The notes under the pieces are model-generated. The model was given only the letters and a program-made list of their open reading frames with translations. It was not told the origin of the DNA and did no database searches. Below, in pieces: positions 60,922 through 64,000 of a stretch of DNA of 64,000 nt. The stretch's first letter is position 1, and every line of letters starts with the position of its first letter. Location of the stretch: assembly GCF_004345705.1 (NCBI RefSeq), contig NZ_SLWV01000019.1, positions 7,760 through 71,759 of the forward strand. Direction: 5' to 3'. A program made the position numbers and the translations under genes. The stretch comes from Marinisporobacter balticus. Lineage in GTDB: Bacteria > Bacillota > Clostridia > Peptostreptococcales > Thermotaleaceae.

Positions 60922-62307
60922 CTAAATCGTTGTATCTTCCACAATCTTTTTTAAGGGTACAACCATTGAAGATTTAATTTGGTTTGAATAAATTTTTTTT
61001 CTTATGGAAGGAAATTTACACATTAACATGAATATGAAATTCCTTATTCTAGATTTATAATTTTTTTGTGGAAAATCATACACATTAAGTGCTTTATAAG
61101 CGTTATGATCAGCAACAAACGGAAATCTTAAATTTCCCCATATTTCATCTCTAAATATCTTCATACCTGCTACACCAAGAAACGTGGCGGGCTTGATGTA
61201 ATTTACAGTTGATGATTTAATAAGGTTGCATGAGAAAACATATAATTGCTGATCGATTTCTATACTGGTATCATACTCGTCAGTGACGAACCCAACTAAA
61301 TTGGAGCCTTGCCATTGCGTATAGGCTTCTAATATCTGTCTTAAATTAGGTATTTGCCTTAAGGCACCAGATATAATAAAACCTATTTGTTTACCTGAAA
61401 GAGATGGGGTGTGAGTATTAAAAAATCCTCTGTCTAAGAATCTTTTCCATGTAGAAGATAAATGTCTGTATTTAATAGCACCGGTGAAAACTATTATATC
61501 TGCAGTTTTTAATTTACTATTATAAAAGTTAATAAAATCATCTTTACCAGTGTAAGCGCACGCATAGTTATAGCCACATTTTAAGCAACCCAAGCAGCCT
61601 CCTTTTATATCTATATCTTGAAGATTAACTAATTCTATAGTTTGGGAAAATGAGTTTCTAAATTTATGTATCATATTTTTTAAATTAATATCTTCTAAAG
61701 AATCAGTTACTACAACCACCTTCTTATTTGAAACATCTATTTTATGATGGGTAATTTCAGGAATATATTTATTTGGAGAATATTTTATCGGATTGTAATT
61801 TTTTAAAGTAATTACTTTGTTTTCTATTGCATTAAAATAGTTTTGAGCAAATTGTAATAGATTTTTTTGTGTATCCTCCTTTCTTAAGTCATACATTTCT
61901 GGTGAAAAATAATCTACATAATTCATATTTAAATCATCACAAATAGAATTCATGTAATTTACTGCAGTGTGGTCATAGAAGTGAATTGATGTAGCAAGAA
62001 CTGAAGTATATTTCCCGTCAAAAGCATCTACAACATTTTTTTCAAAAATTAATTCTATAAATCTTTGATAATTCGAATGAATAGTAAAAACATAAAGAGG
62101 GAATGCCCATATAACGCCATCACTAAATTTTATTTCATGGATTATATCCTCAAAAGTTTTTTTATCCTTTTCTATTTGATTAATTCTTTGAGAAATATTA
62201 ATTATTTTTAATTCGTGATTCTTAAACTTATTTTGAATATAGTTTATATACTGCATAGTAACACTCATGTCCCCTTTAGGACTTCCATTTAAAACTACTA
62301 TTTTCAT
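60922..62307 (-). CDS. tandem flavodoxin-fold NAD(P)H-dependent FMN oxidoreductase
   Basis: A 461-residue protein with two flavodoxin-like domains. Domain 1: MKIVVLNGSPKGDMSVTMQ (FMN loop, residues 1-19) and IWAFPLYVFTIHSNYQRF. Domain 2 (from about 195): KVVVVTDSLEDINLKNM, a cysteine cluster GCLGCLKCGYNYAC (near 240), IVFTGAIKYRHLSSTWKRF and a PSLSGKQIGFIISGALR segment. The CxxCxxCx5C cluster could bind a metal or Fe-S centre. The C-terminal tail is basic. ATG 62307 is the start. It is divergent from a TetR gene with overlapping promoters, so it is probably induced by that regulator's ligand, perhaps a quinone or nitro compound. Confidence 0.85.
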   Translation of the reverse strand: MKIVVLNGSPKGDMSVTMQYINYIQNKFKNHELKIINISQRINQIEKDKKTFEDIIHEIKFSDGVIWAFPLYVFTIHSNYQRFIELIFEKNVVDAFDGKYTSVLATSIHFYDHTAVNYMNSICDDLNMNYVDYFSPEMYDLRKEDTQKNLLQFAQNYFNAIENKVITLKNYNPIKYSPNKYIPEITHHKIDVSNKKVVVVTDSLEDINLKNMIHKFRNSFSQTIELVNLQDIDIKGGCLGCLKCGYNYACAYTGKDDFINFYNSKLKTADIIVFTGAIKYRHLSSTWKRFLDRGFFNTHTPSLSGKQIGFIISGALRQIPNLRQILEAYTQWQGSNLVGFVTDEYDTSIEIDQQLYVFSCNLIKSSTVNYIKPATFLGVAGMKIFRDEIWGNLRFPFVADHNAYKALNVYDFPQKNYKSRIRNFIFMLMCKFPSIRKKIYSNQIKSSMVVPLKKIVEDTTI

Positions 62308-62408
62308 TAACAACACCCCTATTATTTATTGGTTTTATCGAAGCGATTCTATTGAGTCAGTACATTTAATATGATGTGAGATTGCACAAATGCTCTTTTA
62401 TAAAGTAT

Positions 62409-62477
62409 GTTTACACTGTAAACTTAAATTTAATTATACACCCATAAGTTTACAATGTAAACATAAAGTGATATGAT
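62409..62477. promoter_or_regulatory. divergent promoters with twin operators
   Basis: GTTTACACTGTAAAC (62409-62423) and GTTTACAATGTAAAC (62448-62462) are near-identical 15-nt dyads. The rightward promoter is TTTACA (62449-62454), 17 bases, TATGAT (62472-62477). The leftward one is TTTACA (62461-62456), 17 bases, TATAAT (62438-62433). Both -35 boxes lie within operator 2, so one bound dimer should block both genes. Confidence 0.8.
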
Positions 62478-62532
62478 TTTTATCATAGAGATCATTTGAA
62501 ATATATTCTAAGCTTTAGGGAGGTAACTAGAA

Positions 62533-63120
62533 TTGGATAGAAAAACATATCATCATGGTGATTTAAAAAAAGAGCTTATTCATAATGGATTATTACTGCT
62601 AAATAAAGAAGGTACTGAGCGATTTTCCTTAAGAAAAGTTGCAATTATGTGTGGCGTAAGCCATAGTGCCCCGTATAAACATTTTAAGGATAAGGATGCG
62701 CTTATTAGTGAAATAATTAAAGAGGTCTGGAAAGAATTTTACGTAGCATTACTAGCGGTAACGGAGGTATATCCAAATGAACCTAAATTACAAATTATTG
62801 AAATGGGAAAAGCATATGTGAAGTTTATGGTGGAAAATCCAGAGTGCTTAAAATTTATGTTCCTGTCAGATAATGCATATCCTGTAAGAATAGAAGATGA
62901 TAAATTTCCGGATGATAAAGTGGGTGCCTTTGGAGTTTTTAAAGATAGTGCAGAAAGATTTTTTAAGGAAATGAAATTAGATGAAAATTTATATATGCAA
63001 AAGACATTATTACTATGGAGTATGGTTCATGGACTCGCAATATTAATTATTAAAAATAGTATTGAATATAAAGGAGATTACTTAGTGTTAGTGGAAAGTA
63101 TGATTAGAACTAGTCTTTGA
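62533..63120 (+). CDS. TetR/AcrR-family regulator
   Basis: A 195-residue regulator. HTH: YHHGDLKKELIHNGLLLLNK and FSLRKVAIMCGVSHSAPYKH, then FKDKDALISEI (residues 5-60). The C-terminal domain is helical and TetR_C-like (LKFMFLSDNAYPVRIEDD). The start is TTG 62533, with GGGAGG upstream. It is divergent from the flavodoxin-type oxidoreductase and very likely represses both itself and that gene through the GTTTACAnTGTAAAC sites. Confidence 0.92.
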   Translation: MDRKTYHHGDLKKELIHNGLLLLNKEGTERFSLRKVAIMCGVSHSAPYKHFKDKDALISEIIKEVWKEFYVALLAVTEVYPNEPKLQIIEMGKAYVKFMVENPECLKFMFLSDNAYPVRIEDDKFPDDKVGAFGVFKDSAERFFKEMKLDENLYMQKTLLLWSMVHGLAILIIKNSIEYKGDYLVLVESMIRTSL

Positions 63121-63303
63121 TAGTATTAATGATGATTTATATATATTATTATAGTTGTGCCTATGTTAGTAGTACGAATCCTATGTATAGGCTATTATTT
63201 TCCATAGAATAAATGAATTTGTCTAAAGAATCTTTCTAAAAACGATTCTTGTGGCAATGGACAGATTTGTGTGACGCTTTTAAAGTTTGAGATGAAAATA
63301 GTT

Positions 63304-63720
63304 AGCTGAAGACTTAGTCTTCAGCTAAAATAATTTTAGTGTTAAATTTTTTGAATTTATTAGCGATGTTCTTATTTAAATAAGAGTTCGTAATAATATA
63401 ATCAATATTATTAATGGGTGATATGTTTATTGTTACATTTGTACCAAATTTACTGCTATCAGCAGCCACAAAGACTTCCTTAGATCTTTCGATGATTTTT
63501 CTTCTTGTAACGACCTAATCTCACAATCAGTGTTTATAAACTGATTTACAACTGGTATGGAATTAGTAATGATTGTGAGATTTTTATTATTTTTAAGATG
63601 CTTAGCGATATGATATGTTGTGGAGCCACTGTCAATAAAAATACAGTCTCCATCTTCAATAAATTCACTACATTTCTTTCCAATAACTTATTTTTGTAAT
63701 TGTTTACTTACCATTCTCTT
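63304..63720 (-). pseudogene. DeoR/GlpR-family regulator, degraded
   Basis: Minus strand reads KKCSEFIEDGDCIFIDSGS, then TTYHIAKHLKNNKNLTIITN and SIPVVNQFI in one frame. After a break near 63515 it continues in another frame with IIERSKEVFVAADSSKFGTN and IDYIITNSYLNKNIANKFK, ending AED. This is the ISOCOT-type effector domain of DeoR regulators with an internal deletion and frameshift; the DNA-binding half is absent. A perfect hairpin AGCTGAAGAC-TTA-GTCTTCAGCT (63304-63326) overlaps the stop. Confidence 0.75.
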
Positions 63721-63756
63721 TTGGTGTATTTCAAATGTTGAACTGTCGTAATACAC

Positions 63757-63842
63757 ATTACGGAGAAGTGTATCATCTGCTACTGCAAGTCGAGTTTGGT
63801 AGTCTAGTGCCGAAAAAGGTTCATCAAGAAGCAGTAGTAGGG
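63757..63842 (-). pseudogene. second fragment of an ABC ATPase gene
   Basis: Minus strand reads LLLLDEPFSALDYQTRLAVA, then DD: the Walker B region of the same ATPase family as 54564-55337. It is only about 27 codons and flanked by unrelated sequence. The neighbouring plus-strand frame to 63926 (LVMAFMFMAGITRIRNWIGY) is another unidentified scrap. Confidence 0.7.
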
Positions 63843-63985
63843 CCGTTACTTTTGATTGATTTAGTTATGGCATTCATGTTCATGGCAGGAATCACTAGAA
63901 TCAGAAATTGGATAGGTTACAATTAATTAGACAGATATTTTAAGGTCATGTACAATAAATTTATTAAGACAAAGGAGAATAACCA

Positions 63986-64000
63986 TGACCGATTCAAACA
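63986..64000 (+). CDS. start of a gene cut by the window end
   Basis: AAAGGAG at about 63973-63979 precedes ATG 63986, giving MTDSN before the window ends. It looks like a true start. The product cannot be told. Confidence 0.5.

Noticed and set aside
57375..63757. A second 6.4-kb insertion splitting an ABC ATPase gene between 57.4 and 63.8 kb
   Set aside because: The two fragments are collinear and share AVADD codons, but the shared bases differ at synonymous positions, no recombinase lies between them, and neither fragment extends to a gene end.
1..64000. CRISPR arrays, rRNA and tRNA genes
   Set aside because: No regularly spaced direct repeats with spacers were seen apart from the hairpin family at 626-845, whose spacing is about 60 bases but which lacks conserved full-length repeats and cas genes. 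No tRNA or rRNA signature was recognised by eye; tRNAscan-SE and Infernal would be decisive.

Overview
The window is AT-rich DNA from an anaerobic, low-GC Gram-positive bacterium of the class Clostridia. This is inferred from strong GGAGG ribosome sites with frequent TTG and GTG starts, a CIRCE-controlled htpG, an LL-diaminopimelate aminotransferase, an EFR1-type flavodoxin/ferredoxin and many clostridial mobile-element families. The genus cannot be fixed from the sequence alone. No rRNA, tRNA or CRISPR array was recognised.

Region 1 (1-5.9 kb) is the right part of an integrative mobilizable element. It holds a C5 cytosine methyltransferase (cut by the window edge), four hairpin repeats, a RepA-like helicase, a coiled-coil/HTH protein, a candidate oriT, a MobC-like protein, a SHOCT-like small protein, a RhuM protein and a large serine recombinase. 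The recombinase C-terminus runs into a sequence resembling the rlmD (rumA) attachment site.

Region 2 (6-33 kb) is a dense accessory zone. It has two intact BlaI/BlaR1-type regulator pairs and a decayed third. The second pair leads a seven-gene operon (17.0-25.3 kb) of two lipoproteins, one ABC ATPase and two permeases, the last fused to a lipoprotein-like domain. Around these lie remains of at least two conjugative or mobilizable elements, IS3, IS4-like and IS21 insertion sequences, a group II intron tail, two decayed rhuM genes, and truncated MarR-GNAT, MocR, methyltransferase and CDF genes. A few intact cargo genes remain: a methyltransferase, TetR regulators, a copper-storage-like protein and a prenyltransferase-repeat protein.

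Region 3 (31-44 kb) is more chromosome-like: a TetR-controlled MATE exporter, an EFR1 protein, an XRE/MmyB regulator, an IS200 remnant, a chemotaxis receptor, htpG behind a perfect CIRCE operator, dapL and small proteins. Region 4 (44.6-57 kb) has a two-gene SNF2 helicase locus and an ABC importer (ATPase plus permease). The permease is split by a 5.8-kb integrative element carrying a serine recombinase, an AgrA/AgrC-like two-component system and a CPBP protease. The element ends can be read directly: an 8-bp core is repeated at both ends and the inner arms form an inverted repeat. Joining the cores rebuilds the permease reading frame. An OFA-family transporter follows.

Region 5 (57-64 kb) has gene fragments, an AraC regulator, a DUF4153 membrane protein, a tandem-flavodoxin oxidoreductase divergent from its likely TetR repressor with a shared operator, and a decayed DeoR regulator.

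The most interesting signals are the permease-splitting element, dyad-symmetric sequences inside and in front of rhuM genes that share a CGG-N5-CCG core, the BlaI/BlaR1-lipoprotein-ABC operon with a (CAAC)8 tract at its leader, and the SNF2 helicase with an unrecognised partner.
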